NCBI RefSeq assembly: GCF_000758525.1
Contig: NZ_CP009241.1
Coordinates: forward strand, 6,510,001 to 6,574,000
DNA length: 64,000 nt
Reading direction: 5' to 3'
Source: Paenibacillus sp. FSL H7-0357
GTDB lineage: Bacteria > Bacillota > Bacilli > Paenibacillales > Paenibacillaceae
Under the pieces are notes generated by a model. The model was not told the DNA's origin. It ran no database searches and saw only the letters and a list, made by a program, of their open reading frames with translations. Made by a program: the position numbers and the translations under genes. Shown here one piece after another: positions 9,132 to 17,752 of this stretch (positions are counted from its first letter, which is position 1; the number at the start of each line of letters is the position of its first letter).

Positions 9132-9189
9132 CAAGTGGAAACGGCTTCGCCGTCCTTAAAAGGAGGCTATCCATTTCAGCGAGAAATAG
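9132..9189. repeat. Dispersed structured intergenic repeat, copy 1
   Basis: This 58-bp stretch matches 42781-42838 at 53 of 58 positions. Both copies contain GTGGAAACGGC near the left and TTTCAGCGAGAAATAG at the right. The outer arms and inner arms are complementary, giving a nested stem; in this copy the inner stem has mismatches. It lies between the binding-protein gene and the HAD gene. Confidence 0.75.
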
Positions 9190-9222
9190 GACGTGAATTA
9201 TTAAATCTAAGGGGGCGGCAGC

Positions 9223-10008
9223 GTGCCTGAGCTCATCACTCCGCAAGGGGAACATTCCATATCCGCGATTCTGTTCGACAAGGACGGCACACTGCTGCAG
9301 TTCGTTTCCCTCTGGGGAAGCTGGGGCGAGTGTTTCCTGGGACAGTTCACCCGGCAGCTGGAACAACGCGGCCTCGAATTCCCGGTTCAGTATCTGGCCT
9401 CCCTGCTGGGAACCGTTCACGATGCTGAGGGTAGAATTACAGACTATGACCGGAATGGTCCCTTGGCCATGGGGACGATGAGCGACCTTTACGCCATTCT
9501 GTCCTGGCAGGGTTACCTGCTAGGCTTATCCTGGGCCGAGTCCAAGGAACTGGTAGAGCTCTGCCGTCAGGAAGCAGATGTAATGCTGGAGCGCAGCCGC
9601 CCGGTGCTCCCGCTTCCCGGCCTGCTCCGGTTCCTTGACGACTGCACAGCCAAGGGCATTGCTCTGGCTGTAGTGACCGCCGATGAAACAGCGGCGGCCG
9701 AAAATCACCTCCGCTGGCTCGGTATCCAACATTATTTCTCTGCCGTGATCGGTACGGATCAGGTCGAGCGGGGCAAGCCGTTCCCAGACATGGCGATGCT
9801 CGCCTGTGAGCGGCTTGGGGTACAACCTGCCGAGGCCGCCGTGATTGGCGATACGAACGGCGATATGCGGATGGCTAAGGCCGCCGGGGCAGCTTTAGCC
9901 GTCGGGATTGCCGGCGCAGCGGATATATCAGTGCGCGGTCTTTTGCCGGATGCAGATTCTCTGGTGCAGTCCTATGCAGAACTAAGTATTGGAAGGAATA
10001 CAAGGTGA
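9223..10008 (+). CDS. HAD-family phosphatase
   Basis: 261 residues with the four HAD motifs: FDKDGTLL (nucleophile Asp and general acid Asp), VVTADE, a conserved Lys in RGKPFPDM, and IGDTNGDMRMAKAAG for Mg2+. This is the phosphoglycolate-phosphatase-like subgroup, hydrolysing small phosphate esters in the cytoplasm. A GTG start at 9223 follows the GGGGG-rich ribosome site. It ends in a GTGA overlap with the SMR gene, so the two are translationally coupled. Placement behind an UgpB-like importer suggests it acts on the imported phosphoester, which is not proven. Confidence 0.85.
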   Translation: MPELITPQGEHSISAILFDKDGTLLQFVSLWGSWGECFLGQFTRQLEQRGLEFPVQYLASLLGTVHDAEGRITDYDRNGPLAMGTMSDLYAILSWQGYLLGLSWAESKELVELCRQEADVMLERSRPVLPLPGLLRFLDDCTAKGIALAVVTADETAAAENHLRWLGIQHYFSAVIGTDQVERGKPFPDMAMLACERLGVQPAEAAVIGDTNGDMRMAKAAGAALAVGIAGAADISVRGLLPDADSLVQSYAELSIGRNTR

Positions 10009-10346
10009 GGGCCGAAGGGGTGTGGGCCTGGGTTTTTCTCGCGCTGGCGATTCTGTTCGAGCTCTCGGGAACCATCTCCATGAAAATATCCCACGGTTTC
10101 ACCCGGATCTGGCCCTCCGTGCTGATGTTCCTGTTCTATGGGATCAGCTTCACCTCGCTGAATGTAGCGCTCACCTCGATCAAGGTCGGGGTAGCTTATG
10201 CGGTATGGTCAGGTGCAGGAATCATCCTGATCTCCGTCGTGGGGGCGGTGTATTTCGGGGAGCGGCTGACACTGTCCTCCCTATTATGGGTGACTGTGAT
10301 TGTGGCCGGAATTGTGGGCTTGAACATTAGTGCCAAGGGGCATTAA
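10005..10346 (+). CDS. Small multidrug resistance (SMR) efflux protein
   Basis: 113 residues, four membrane helices. The first helix carries the essential membrane glutamate in LFELSGTISMK, and helix three has AYAVWSGAGIILISVVG, the pattern of the EmrE/QacE branch. Members export cationic compounds using the proton gradient as antiparallel dimers. The GTG start overlaps the HAD stop codon by four bases. A pump in a phosphoester-uptake operon is unusual. Confidence 0.9.
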   Translation: MRAEGVWAWVFLALAILFELSGTISMKISHGFTRIWPSVLMFLFYGISFTSLNVALTSIKVGVAYAVWSGAGIILISVVGAVYFGERLTLSSLLWVTVIVAGIVGLNISAKGH

Positions 10347-10412
10347 CAAAGTTCTATTCATATACTTTGCATTCAGTTTAATACCATGCAATCCAAGGAG
10401 GCTCTCTCGCAA

Positions 10413-11297
10413 ATGAGTACAAATGAACCAGGCGGACCACAGCCGCTGCTTACTTTCCAAATTATCACCGATACCCATGTCACTGCCGATCCATCCCATG
10501 AGTATAATCTGAATTTCGAGCGGGCGCTGCAGGATCTGGCTCACCATGCCCAGGGCAGCAGCGGGATTATGCATATTGGCGACATTACGGATCATGGCTT
10601 CCAGGAAGAATATGAGGAAGTCCACCGTATTCTGCAGCTGCATCAGGCAGCACTCCCGGAGATCCGTTACACCTTGGGAAACCATGATGTGGGCCTTGGC
10701 CACTGGGAATCCCGCCTGGCAATGTACACTTCCCGCATGGAAATGCCCGGCCCCTATCATGACCATTGGATCGGCGGGTATCATTTTATTTTCCTGGGAA
10801 CAGAGGAAGGTCTGCCAACGTTTTGTAAACTGTCGGACGAGCAGCTTCGATGGCTGGACCGTAAGCTTGGGGAAAAACTGGTGGACGGACACTCGAAGCC
10901 TGAGCAGCCTGTTTTTCTCTTCCTGCATCAGCCGCTGAAGGACACTGTAGCCGGATCTTTGGAGTCACAAGAGTGGTATGGCGTCACTCAAGATAAGGAG
11001 CTGCGCTCCATCCTGTCCAAATATCCTCAGACACTTCTTTTTACAGGCCATACGCATTGGGAGCTTGAAGTCGACAACACGATGTACCCCGGCAACGGCG
11101 AGACGGCTTCCATGTTCAATAGTGCTTCGGTTGCTTACCTCTGGACGAATGCGGATGAACACAAGACCGGCAGCCAAGGGTATTATGTGGAAGTCTATAC
11201 CGACAAAGTCCTTATAAAGGGACGGGATTTCACTACGGGGAGCTGGATTGAATCGGCGCAGTACGAGGTGGTTACGTCCTTAAATGTACGCAGCTAA
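10413..11297 (+). CDS. Calcineurin-like metallophosphoesterase
   Basis: The 294 residues hold the full two-metal site: ITDTHV near the N-terminus, IGDITDHG, GNHDVG, LHQPL, and TGHTHWELE. These enzymes cleave phosphomono- or diesters; no signal peptide is seen so it is cytoplasmic. I prefer ATG 10413 over 10386 because AAGGAGG at 10395-10401 is spaced correctly only for the former. It is the last gene of the UgpABE-like unit, with a bidirectional terminator 50 bp beyond. A glycerophosphodiester-type substrate is possible. Confidence 0.85.
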   Translation: MSTNEPGGPQPLLTFQIITDTHVTADPSHEYNLNFERALQDLAHHAQGSSGIMHIGDITDHGFQEEYEEVHRILQLHQAALPEIRYTLGNHDVGLGHWESRLAMYTSRMEMPGPYHDHWIGGYHFIFLGTEEGLPTFCKLSDEQLRWLDRKLGEKLVDGHSKPEQPVFLFLHQPLKDTVAGSLESQEWYGVTQDKELRSILSKYPQTLLFTGHTHWELEVDNTMYPGNGETASMFNSASVAYLWTNADEHKTGSQGYYVEVYTDKVLIKGRDFTTGSWIESAQYEVVTSLNVRS

Positions 11298-11349
11298 TAC
11301 CTTGGCGATGCCCGGAACATCCGGTTACATTGACAAAACAGCTATAACA

Positions 11350-11388
11350 AAAAGCAGCCTTCTCCCGTTAGTGGTGAAGGCTGCTTTT
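11350..11388. terminator. Bidirectional terminator between two operons
   Basis: Arms of 13 bp, AAAAGCAGCCTTC (11350-11362) and its exact complement ending TGCTTTT (11376-11388). A and T runs at both sides allow it to stop both the forward metallophosphoesterase unit and the reverse metNIQ unit. Confidence 0.85.
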
Positions 11389-11469
11389 GCATGTCGGCAT
11401 CATACCATTAATATCAATAGTCGCTGGGCCGGATTAAAACACTGCAGAGCTTGCTGCGGCTACCTTGCC

Positions 11470-12294
11470 TCAAAACGCAGGCAAAGCAATCTCCGCATAG
11501 TTATCTTCAAGGAATTTCTTCACTTCAGGTCCGCTGATGCGCTTCGCCAGCTTTTGGATGGCATCCGAAGCCTGGTTGTCTTCGCGTGCTACCAGGGTGA
11601 TGGTGAATTCGGAATCTTCGCGTTCTGTAATCAGTGCATCCTTCTTCGGCGTCAGGCCCAGCGGACTGGCATAAGCCGGAGTCATCGCTACCAGATCGGC
11701 GTCGTCCAGCATCCGGGCCAGCATCAGCAGGTCCACTTCCTCGAACTTGTAGTTCTTGGCATTTTCGGTGATGTCAGCCTGTGTAGCCTTAATGCCTACG
11801 CCTTCCTTAAGCTTGATGAGTCCAGCGTCCGCGAACATTTGCAGGGAACGTCCAATGTTCGACGGGTCGTTGGCCATTACCAGTGTTGCACCTTCCGGCA
11901 GTTCGCTGATCGCCTTGTAACGTTTGGAATACCCGCCGTAAATGGCATCATATACAGGCTGTACAGCGACCAGCTTGGAGCCTTTGCTGGCATTAAACTG
12001 CTGCATGTAGGGAACATGCTGGAAGAAGTTCGCATCCACTTCTTTGTTCGCCAGCGCTTCGTTCGGCTGCACATTGTCGGACAGCACCACAACCTCCATA
12101 TCCACACCGTCTTCCAGCAGCAGCGGTTTCACAATATCAAGAATATCCGTCATCGGCGGAATCAGCGAAGCCACTTTAATCTTTACAGGCTCCTTGCTGT
12201 CTGCAGCGGGTGCCTCTGCATTCTCCTTGTTATTTCCACAACCGGCAACGATCAACACAAGCAGTGTAAGCGCGAATAGCATTGTTTTTTTCAT
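11470..12294 (-). CDS. metQ: MetQ-type substrate-binding lipoprotein
   Basis: 274 residues of the NLPA/MetQ family. The signal peptide ends at VAGC with Cys19 as the lipid anchor. Typical motifs are ANFFQHVPYMQQFN, PVYDAIYGGYSKRY and NDPSNIGRSLQMFADAG. The family binds L- or D-methionine or related amino acids outside the membrane. It is the last gene of a metN-metI-metQ unit. The usual PMGIYS-like loop reads GGYSKRY here, so the ligand could differ from methionine. Confidence 0.88.
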   Translation of the reverse strand: MKKTMLFALTLLVLIVAGCGNNKENAEAPAADSKEPVKIKVASLIPPMTDILDIVKPLLLEDGVDMEVVVLSDNVQPNEALANKEVDANFFQHVPYMQQFNASKGSKLVAVQPVYDAIYGGYSKRYKAISELPEGATLVMANDPSNIGRSLQMFADAGLIKLKEGVGIKATQADITENAKNYKFEEVDLLMLARMLDDADLVAMTPAYASPLGLTPKKDALITEREDSEFTITLVAREDNQASDAIQKLAKRISGPEVKKFLEDNYAEIALPAF

Positions 12295-12355
12295 GAGTTT
12301 AACTAACCCCCAACTTTATATTTTGATTTCAAGGTCATAGATGCTTGCAAATTCC

Positions 12356-13018
12356 TCAGCGTTTATCCAGCAGTCTCGCCGCAGTGCTGCCTGTAAATTG
12401 AATCACCTGCACGAGCACAATCATCACGACAATCGCATAGATCATCACTTCCGTCTCGAAGCGCTGGTACCCGTAACGGATGGCGAAATCGCCTACTCCG
12501 CCCCCGCCGACAACGCCCATTACAGTCGAGAACGAAATAAAGCTAATCGTAGAAGCAGTCAATCCAAGCACCAGACCGGAACGGGCCTCCACATAAAGAA
12601 ACTTGAAAATCAGCGAAACCTTTGAAGCTCCCATAGATAAGGCCGCTTCAATCGTCCCCTTCGGAACCTCCAGCAGCGATTGTTCTACCAGCCGCGAGTA
12701 ATAGGCAATTGCAACAATAGACAACGGCACAGTAGCCGCTACCGTACCAATCGCCGACCCCACGAGGAAGCGGGTGACGGGAATCAGCGCCACAACAAGC
12801 AGCAGGAACGGAAACGAACGGACAACGTTGACGATGCTGTTGAGGACAAGAGACAGCAGCTGATTCTCATACAGCTGGCCTTTGCGGCAAAAATAAAGCA
12901 GCGTTCCCAGCGGGAGCCCCAGCAGTACGGCTGCACCTACCGAAATGCCTACCATTACAAAGGTTTCCCCTATTGATTGCCACATTTGATCCTGGTATTT
13001 CAGCATATCCTCAAACAT
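12356..13018 (-). CDS. metI: MetI-type ABC permease
   Basis: About 220 residues with five membrane helices and the loop EQSLLEVPKGTIEAALSMGA, characteristic of MetI. It forms the membrane channel with the MetN ATPase. I use ATG at 13018 because the GGGGGAAG ribosome site precedes it; the longer ORF has no site. This start overlaps the metN stop by eight bases, so translation is coupled. Confidence 0.9.
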   Translation of the reverse strand: MFEDMLKYQDQMWQSIGETFVMVGISVGAAVLLGLPLGTLLYFCRKGQLYENQLLSLVLNSIVNVVRSFPFLLLVVALIPVTRFLVGSAIGTVAATVPLSIVAIAYYSRLVEQSLLEVPKGTIEAALSMGASKVSLIFKFLYVEARSGLVLGLTASTISFISFSTVMGVVGGGGVGDFAIRYGYQRFETEVMIYAIVVMIVLVQVIQFTGSTAARLLDKR

Positions 13019-13754
13019 AGGCTTCCCCCGCTTTGCCGGTAATTTGCTCACGGTAGGAACCGGTATAGCCGACAGGCGCTGTAAAACCAATCTCCCCGCG
13101 GGAGAAGGAATCCACGATTCTGCCCTCTTCCATCACAGATACATCACTGCAGATGCTGCGGACAACATCCAGCTCATGGGTGACGATAACAATCGTGACG
13201 CCGAGTGTGCTGTTAATCTCTTTCAGCACAGCAAGTATATCCGCCGTTGTTCCCGGATCAAGCGCCGAGGTCGGCTCATCGCAGAGCAGCAGCTTCGGGC
13301 TGTTCGCCAGCGCCCGGGCGATGGCTACCCGCTGCCGCTGCCCGCCGCTGAGCTGGGCGGGATACTGCTCCGCCTTGTCCGCAAGTCCGACGAATTGCAG
13401 GCATTCCTCCACCCGCTTCATCCGTTCGCTCCGCGGCATACCGGCCAGCTCCAGCGGAATGGCGACATTCCGGCTGACTGTAGCATTGCCGAGCAGATTA
13501 AACTGCTGGAAGATCATACCGATCTTCTGCCTCTCCTCACGCAGAGCCTTTTCCGCCATTCCGGTAAGCTTCTTGCCGTCAACCGTAACATTCCCCTCAT
13601 CCGGCCGCTCCAGCAGATTGATCAGCCGGAGCAGCGTCGATTTGCCGGCCCCGCTGGCCCCGATGATGCCATGGACAGCTCCTGTCTTCACCTCAAGCGA
13701 TACCTGCCGGACAGCATGATAGCTGCCTTCCTTCAACTTGAAGCTTTTACTCAC
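13011..13754 (-). CDS. metN: MetN-type ABC ATPase lacking the NIL domain
   Basis: Contains Walker A GASGAGKST, the signature LSGGQRQRVAIARAL and Walker B LLLCDEPTSALD, so it powers the MetI channel. At 247 residues it is about 90 shorter than normal MetN, which carries a C-terminal NIL/ACT methionine-sensing domain; here the protein ends just past the ATPase domain. The listed start is GTG 13754, weakly placed. The reading frame stays open upstream and a strong GGAGAGGGGGG site would serve ATT at 13772, adding six residues that complete a normal LSLSGV opening; that start codon is rare. Confidence 0.85.
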   Translation of the reverse strand: MSKSFKLKEGSYHAVRQVSLEVKTGAVHGIIGASGAGKSTLLRLINLLERPDEGNVTVDGKKLTGMAEKALREERQKIGMIFQQFNLLGNATVSRNVAIPLELAGMPRSERMKRVEECLQFVGLADKAEQYPAQLSGGQRQRVAIARALANSPKLLLCDEPTSALDPGTTADILAVLKEINSTLGVTIVIVTHELDVVRSICSDVSVMEEGRIVDSFSRGEIGFTAPVGYTGSYREQITGKAGEAYV

Positions 13755-13972
13755 CCCACTCAGCGATAGAATATGTAAGCCCCCCTCTCCAGAACGCCTA
13801 TACTATAGCCTTTTATCGCCTCAAACAGTGTACTATAATTATTTAAAATCTGTTTCATTAAAAATCTCTTTAAATAATAAGGTATTTTGTCGTCTGTGTC
13901 ATCATTTTTCTCAAAATGATATATCAGCGGCATGGAAGAAAAACATGCCCGCAGAAGTAGAAATTAACAAAC

Positions 13973-13996
13973 AAAAAATCCTCCCGGTCAGGAGGA
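13973..13996 (-). terminator. Terminator of the ABC-2 exporter operon
   Basis: On the minus strand TCCTCC (complement of 91-96) pairs across a six-base loop with GGAGGA, followed by TTTTTT (the A run at 13973-13978). It stands just after the small membrane protein gene. Confidence 0.7.
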
Positions 13997-14004
13997 CGCG
14001 AACT

Positions 14005-14193
14005 TCAGACATGAAAGGCTCTTGAGATCCCGTTAATCAGCAAGAACACACCCAAGATTCTCAGTACAACTCTGGAGATTTTGTCATCCTTTTTAAAGAT
14101 GATTCTCCCAAACGCTCCAATCCATACATTGATGATGAGACCTGCGAGCAGCTCGATGATTCCTGCAAGCTCTGTAATGCCCAATATTATCAC
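14005..14193 (-). CDS. Small membrane protein in the ABC-2 exporter operon
   Basis: 62 residues, GTG start at 14191-14193 behind a GTGAGTGGGAA ribosome site. The sequence is two hydrophobic helices, about residues 2-30 (ELAGIIELLAGLIINVWIGA) and 43-58 (VLRILGVFLLINGISRAF), separated by the charged segment KKDDKIS. No family is recognised. It is 26 bases downstream of the second permease and just before a terminator, which makes it a genuine last gene of that unit. A helper or regulatory subunit of the exporter is possible but unproven. Confidence 0.6.
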   Translation of the reverse strand: MIILGITELAGIIELLAGLIINVWIGAFGRIIFKKDDKISRVVLRILGVFLLINGISRAFHV

Positions 14194-14218
14194 TTCCCAC
14201 TCACCGTTATGATTATAA

Positions 14219-15379
14219 TCATCCCTCTAATCCTCTAAGCTCTTTGCGCATAAATACATAAGCTCCGGCCAGTCCCAAGAATCCAATCCCGGCAAGGGCG
14301 ATAACTGCTGAACCTATCGAACCGTCCCGGATATTCATAACGGATGTTACTTGGATAACCCATGCCTCGGGTGTGAATTTACCGATAGTCCTCATAACCT
14401 TAGGAGCGAGTTGCATGGAGAAGAAGGAACCCCCCAGCATCCCGGTAACCGCGACAATAATGGAAGCTGAGGAGGTAAACTGCTTCTGGCTCTTCATAAA
14501 TGGAAGGATTAGCATGGTTAATCCGATTAAGGCAAATAAATACATGGCAAGCAGCATAACGAGAACAGGCAGATTATGATTTATCATGTTTATTCTCAGC
14601 AGATATTTTCCTGAGAGCAGTATGACTGAAATATAAATAATGCCAAATAAAAACGCTGCAGCCATTTTTGAGAGCAGATATTTCATATAGCTGACGGGTG
14701 TGCTCAATAGCCGGTTTACGGTTTTGTTTTCTTTTTCGTCGACCAGCGATCTTAAGCCCTGAACGACCACAAACCAAATGAACATCGCCATAAAGCCTGT
14801 AAACCTTTCGGCAGCAGTTTTGTTCTCTCCCTCTTCACCGCTGTTCAGAGTCTGCACATTAATGCTCGGTTTCGAAGCACCTTTTAATGCTGTAAATAAA
14901 TATCTGGACATAGAATCAGCATTCAGCTGTAAATGGCCGGACATATACTCCGAGTCATTGACTACTTTACGAATTGTGCCAGCTTCACCGGCGATGATCT
15001 CTTTCAGCAGCGCCCCCTCGCCGTTCTCCTCATTTTGCACAAAGCTGAGGGGAAGCTCCTGTCCTGACAGCAACATGCTGCTGAAATCCTGCCCGATCAC
15101 AAATCCAAAAGGAATATCCTGCGCGTTCACCTTATTCTTAATGCTCTTCACATCCGTATTAATCACCCGCAAGCCGCTCTGCTGATTAATCAGCTCTAAT
15201 AATTGCTTGGAGTAGATGCTGTGATCATCATCTGCAGCATATATAGTATCCGGCATGCTGCCTGTGGAGAACGAGAACAGATACGTTAGAATTAGTGGAA
15301 GACCCATCATCGCCAAAACGGCTATTCGATTGCTAAATATCTGTTTCAGCTGATGTTTCAGCATGATGATAAATTGCAC
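14219..15379 (-). CDS. ABC-2 type permease, second subunit
   Basis: About 386 residues with an N-terminal helix, a large extracellular loop (roughly 45-190), and five C-terminal helices, the ABC2_membrane_3 pattern. Family members export drugs, peptides or polysaccharide. The start GTG 15379 is chosen because AAGGTGGAG lies just upstream; the longer ORF from 15400 lacks a site. The gene overlaps the end of the first permease. Both permeases lie downstream of the ATPase at 16613. Confidence 0.88.
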   Translation of the reverse strand: MQFIIMLKHQLKQIFSNRIAVLAMMGLPLILTYLFSFSTGSMPDTIYAADDDHSIYSKQLLELINQQSGLRVINTDVKSIKNKVNAQDIPFGFVIGQDFSSMLLSGQELPLSFVQNEENGEGALLKEIIAGEAGTIRKVVNDSEYMSGHLQLNADSMSRYLFTALKGASKPSINVQTLNSGEEGENKTAAERFTGFMAMFIWFVVVQGLRSLVDEKENKTVNRLLSTPVSYMKYLLSKMAAAFLFGIIYISVILLSGKYLLRINMINHNLPVLVMLLAMYLFALIGLTMLILPFMKSQKQFTSSASIIVAVTGMLGGSFFSMQLAPKVMRTIGKFTPEAWVIQVTSVMNIRDGSIGSAVIALAGIGFLGLAGAYVFMRKELRGLEG

Positions 15380-16601
15380 GAAAACTCCACCTTCTCCCAC
15401 TGTATTGACTAATGCATACGATAATACAGATGACTCCCAGCCCTATCAGCTCCAGCAAATCTTTATCCGATCCGGCAAGTCCGTTATTTTGGCTGATACT
15501 GAGGTACGCATTAATTGCTTTTCCGTTGGGAAGCAGCCTCTGAACGGTCCGCAGACTTTCCGGCAATTCGCTTCTACTGACAAAACTTCCGCCCAAAAAA
15601 CTGAAAATATACAGCACAGGTGAAGCCAAGCTGGACACAGTCGTATGGTCTTTGGCAATAAATCCCCAGAGCAGCACAAGACTTCCTATGGCAAAAGCAT
15701 ACACAACCGTTACCATTAAAAGCTCAAGGGGCTGGCCCCAGCTCATTGCGAACACCAGCCAGCTGATGAGAATTACGCAAGACATTTGCAATACAATCGC
15801 CAGTATAATTCCGCTCAATTTGCCTACAACATACTGCACATCCCAAGCAGGCGTTGAACGTATTCTGAACAAAGTATGGTTTTGCCGCTCATCTACGATA
15901 CTGTGCACCAGCACAAAGGCCGTCATAATCGAAAACATAACTACCATGGCAATGGAGTAATACTGTATCGCATCTACCGGCACCGCATCCTTTTGCGTTG
16001 AAACCGTCGGGATATCCGGGGAACGGCCGCTGAAATTGAATATATGGCTCTGAAGCTCCGCGATTTGGGCTTGCGGAAGGCCGTTACCGCCGTTTGAGAA
16101 CTGGAGAACCGCAGACTTCTCTTCATTTAACAGGTTGAGCTGCTCACAGAACTGCTCCAGTATAGTCCTCACGATTGCCGTTTGGAGCGTTTTGGAAGAT
16201 TCTCCGATCACAACAAGGTTCGCCGCCTCCTGCTTTATTGCAGCATAAGTAAAGTTATCCGGCACATATATAAAAACAGCGGCATGACCGTCTTCGACTC
16301 TTTTTTTGCCTTCGTCATAGCTGGCCGCTTCCTGCAAATGTATGACTTTCCGCAGATCTTCCCGCATAAAAACATTCTTTAAGGATTTCCCCAAGGCCAG
16401 CGGGCTCCCTTGAGCAGCAACGTTTTTATCCGCATTATAAAAAGCAACGTCAAACGCCTTCACACTGGAGTCTGATCCGCCGAATGCCGTACCCAGAATG
16501 AGAATCAGTAGAGAAGGAAACAAAATCAGCTTCAGATAGAACCATTTATTTTTGGTCAGCAACCGGAAATCCAGTAAAAATAATGTGATCAGTTTTCGCA
16601 T
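15333..16601 (-). CDS. ABC-2 type permease, first subunit
   Basis: 422 residues with an N-terminal helix (WFYLKLILFPSLLILILGTAF), a large extracellular loop holding DAVPVDAIQYYSIAM at its end, and a cluster of C-terminal helices. The same architecture as the next permease shows a heterodimeric channel. The ATPase stop is 11 bases upstream. Export of an antibiotic or other toxic compound is likely given the two-component system behind it, but the substrate is not determined. Confidence 0.9.
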   Translation of the reverse strand: MRKLITLFLLDFRLLTKNKWFYLKLILFPSLLILILGTAFGGSDSSVKAFDVAFYNADKNVAAQGSPLALGKSLKNVFMREDLRKVIHLQEAASYDEGKKRVEDGHAAVFIYVPDNFTYAAIKQEAANLVVIGESSKTLQTAIVRTILEQFCEQLNLLNEEKSAVLQFSNGGNGLPQAQIAELQSHIFNFSGRSPDIPTVSTQKDAVPVDAIQYYSIAMVVMFSIMTAFVLVHSIVDERQNHTLFRIRSTPAWDVQYVVGKLSGIILAIVLQMSCVILISWLVFAMSWGQPLELLMVTVVYAFAIGSLVLLWGFIAKDHTTVSSLASPVLYIFSFLGGSFVSRSELPESLRTVQRLLPNGKAINAYLSISQNNGLAGSDKDLLELIGLGVICIIVCISQYSGRRWSFRAIYHHAETSAETDI

Positions 16602-16612
16602 GACATCACCTT

Positions 16613-17548
16613 CTACTCCTCTCTTAAGGCTTTGCCTGTAATTTGGAGAAAAAGGCTTTCAAGATTCATCTCTTCGTACTTGAATCCGGTTAGCCGGATG
16701 CCCAGGTTCCTAATATCATCAACAATGTCAATCACACTTCTCTCCCCGGTAGAGACAAGCATACTAATATGTTTGCCTTCCACGGCTGCCTTGGTGACAC
16801 CGGAGATTTGCTCGAGCTGGCCCAATGCTGCTTCATTTCCTTCACTATAATCCACCGTCAGCGTATCGCAGGCCTTCAAGTTCAGCTTGAGCTCCTCTTT
16901 GCTCCCCAGCGCAATAAGGGAACCATGGTCGATTATCGCAAGCCGCTTGCACAGATACTCCACTTCTTCCATGTAGTGGCTGGTATAGATAACCGTCATG
17001 CCTCTGTCCTGGTTTAATTTCTTTACCGTTTCCAGAATATGATGCCTGGACTGGGGGTCGATCCCTACCGTAGGTTCATCTAGTACGAGCAATTTAGGAT
17101 CATTCATCAACGCGGCACCGATATTGACCCGGCGTTTCATTCCTCCCGACAGCTCGGACACCGCCTGGTTTCTTCGTTCTTTGAGTCCAATGATGTCCAG
17201 AACTTCCTCGGTTCTGCTCTTCAATCTGCTGCCGTAAAGTCCATATAGACTGCCAAAGAACTCCAGGTTGTCCTTCGTGCTTAACGCCTGGTACAACGCC
17301 AAATCCTGCGGTACAATCCCCATTATTTTCTTGATCTCTCTGGGCTTTCCGCTGAGCGGTTTGTGATCGACAGTGATCGTCCCTGCGGTTGGCCTTAGCA
17401 CAGTGCTTATCATCGACACCATTGTTGATTTGCCTGCACCATTCGGTCCGAGCAAGCCGAACCTTTCACCGCTTTGCACATTTAACGAAATATCCTTTAC
17501 AGCCGTAAAATCCTTATATTTCTTCGTCACATGGTTCAGTTCAAGCAT
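16613..17548 (-). CDS. ABC exporter ATPase
   Basis: 311 residues: Walker A GPNGAGKST, signature LSGGMKRRVNIGAAL, Walker B KLLVLDEPTVGID and a C-terminal extension of the DrrA/NatA type. It energises the two ABC-2 permeases. Its upstream region (17549-17752) contains two dyads that could be sites for the response regulator encoded just upstream. It probably forms a unit with 15333 and 14219. Confidence 0.93.
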   Translation of the reverse strand: MLELNHVTKKYKDFTAVKDISLNVQSGERFGLLGPNGAGKSTMVSMISTVLRPTAGTITVDHKPLSGKPREIKKIMGIVPQDLALYQALSTKDNLEFFGSLYGLYGSRLKSRTEEVLDIIGLKERRNQAVSELSGGMKRRVNIGAALMNDPKLLVLDEPTVGIDPQSRHHILETVKKLNQDRGMTVIYTSHYMEEVEYLCKRLAIIDHGSLIALGSKEELKLNLKACDTLTVDYSEGNEAALGQLEQISGVTKAAVEGKHISMLVSTGERSVIDIVDDIRNLGIRLTGFKYEEMNLESLFLQITGKALREE

Positions 17549-17566
17549 CAGCGTGGTCCCCTTTGC

Positions 17567-17587
17567 GATAACTCTTACTCTGTTATC
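17567..17587. promoter_or_regulatory. Inverted repeat upstream of the exporter ATPase
   Basis: GATAAC (17567-17572) and GTTATC (17582-17587) are perfect inverted arms separated by nine bases, between the regulator gene and the ATPase start. It is placed where an operator would sit. A second dyad, CCCC AATCAA GGGG, is at 17628-17641. Either could be the target of the response regulator; this is inference. Confidence 0.4.
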
Positions 17588-17752
17588 ATTTTATCGCCAC
17601 GCTTCGAACAGGGATATTCACTTAAGTCCCCAATCAAGGGGTTGCTTTAGTAAGCAATTTCAGTATTACTTTAGTCATATAGGTTAGAGGAAGGAAGGTC
17701 AGGAGGAGACAAAACAGCCCCTCTCTCCTGAAAAACGGGTGATCATGCGGAG

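Noticed and set aside
13773..14004. Possible S-box riboswitch before the metNIQ unit
   Set aside because: The conserved S-box core was searched for on the minus strand and is absent; only AT-rich sequence and a neighbouring terminator are there.
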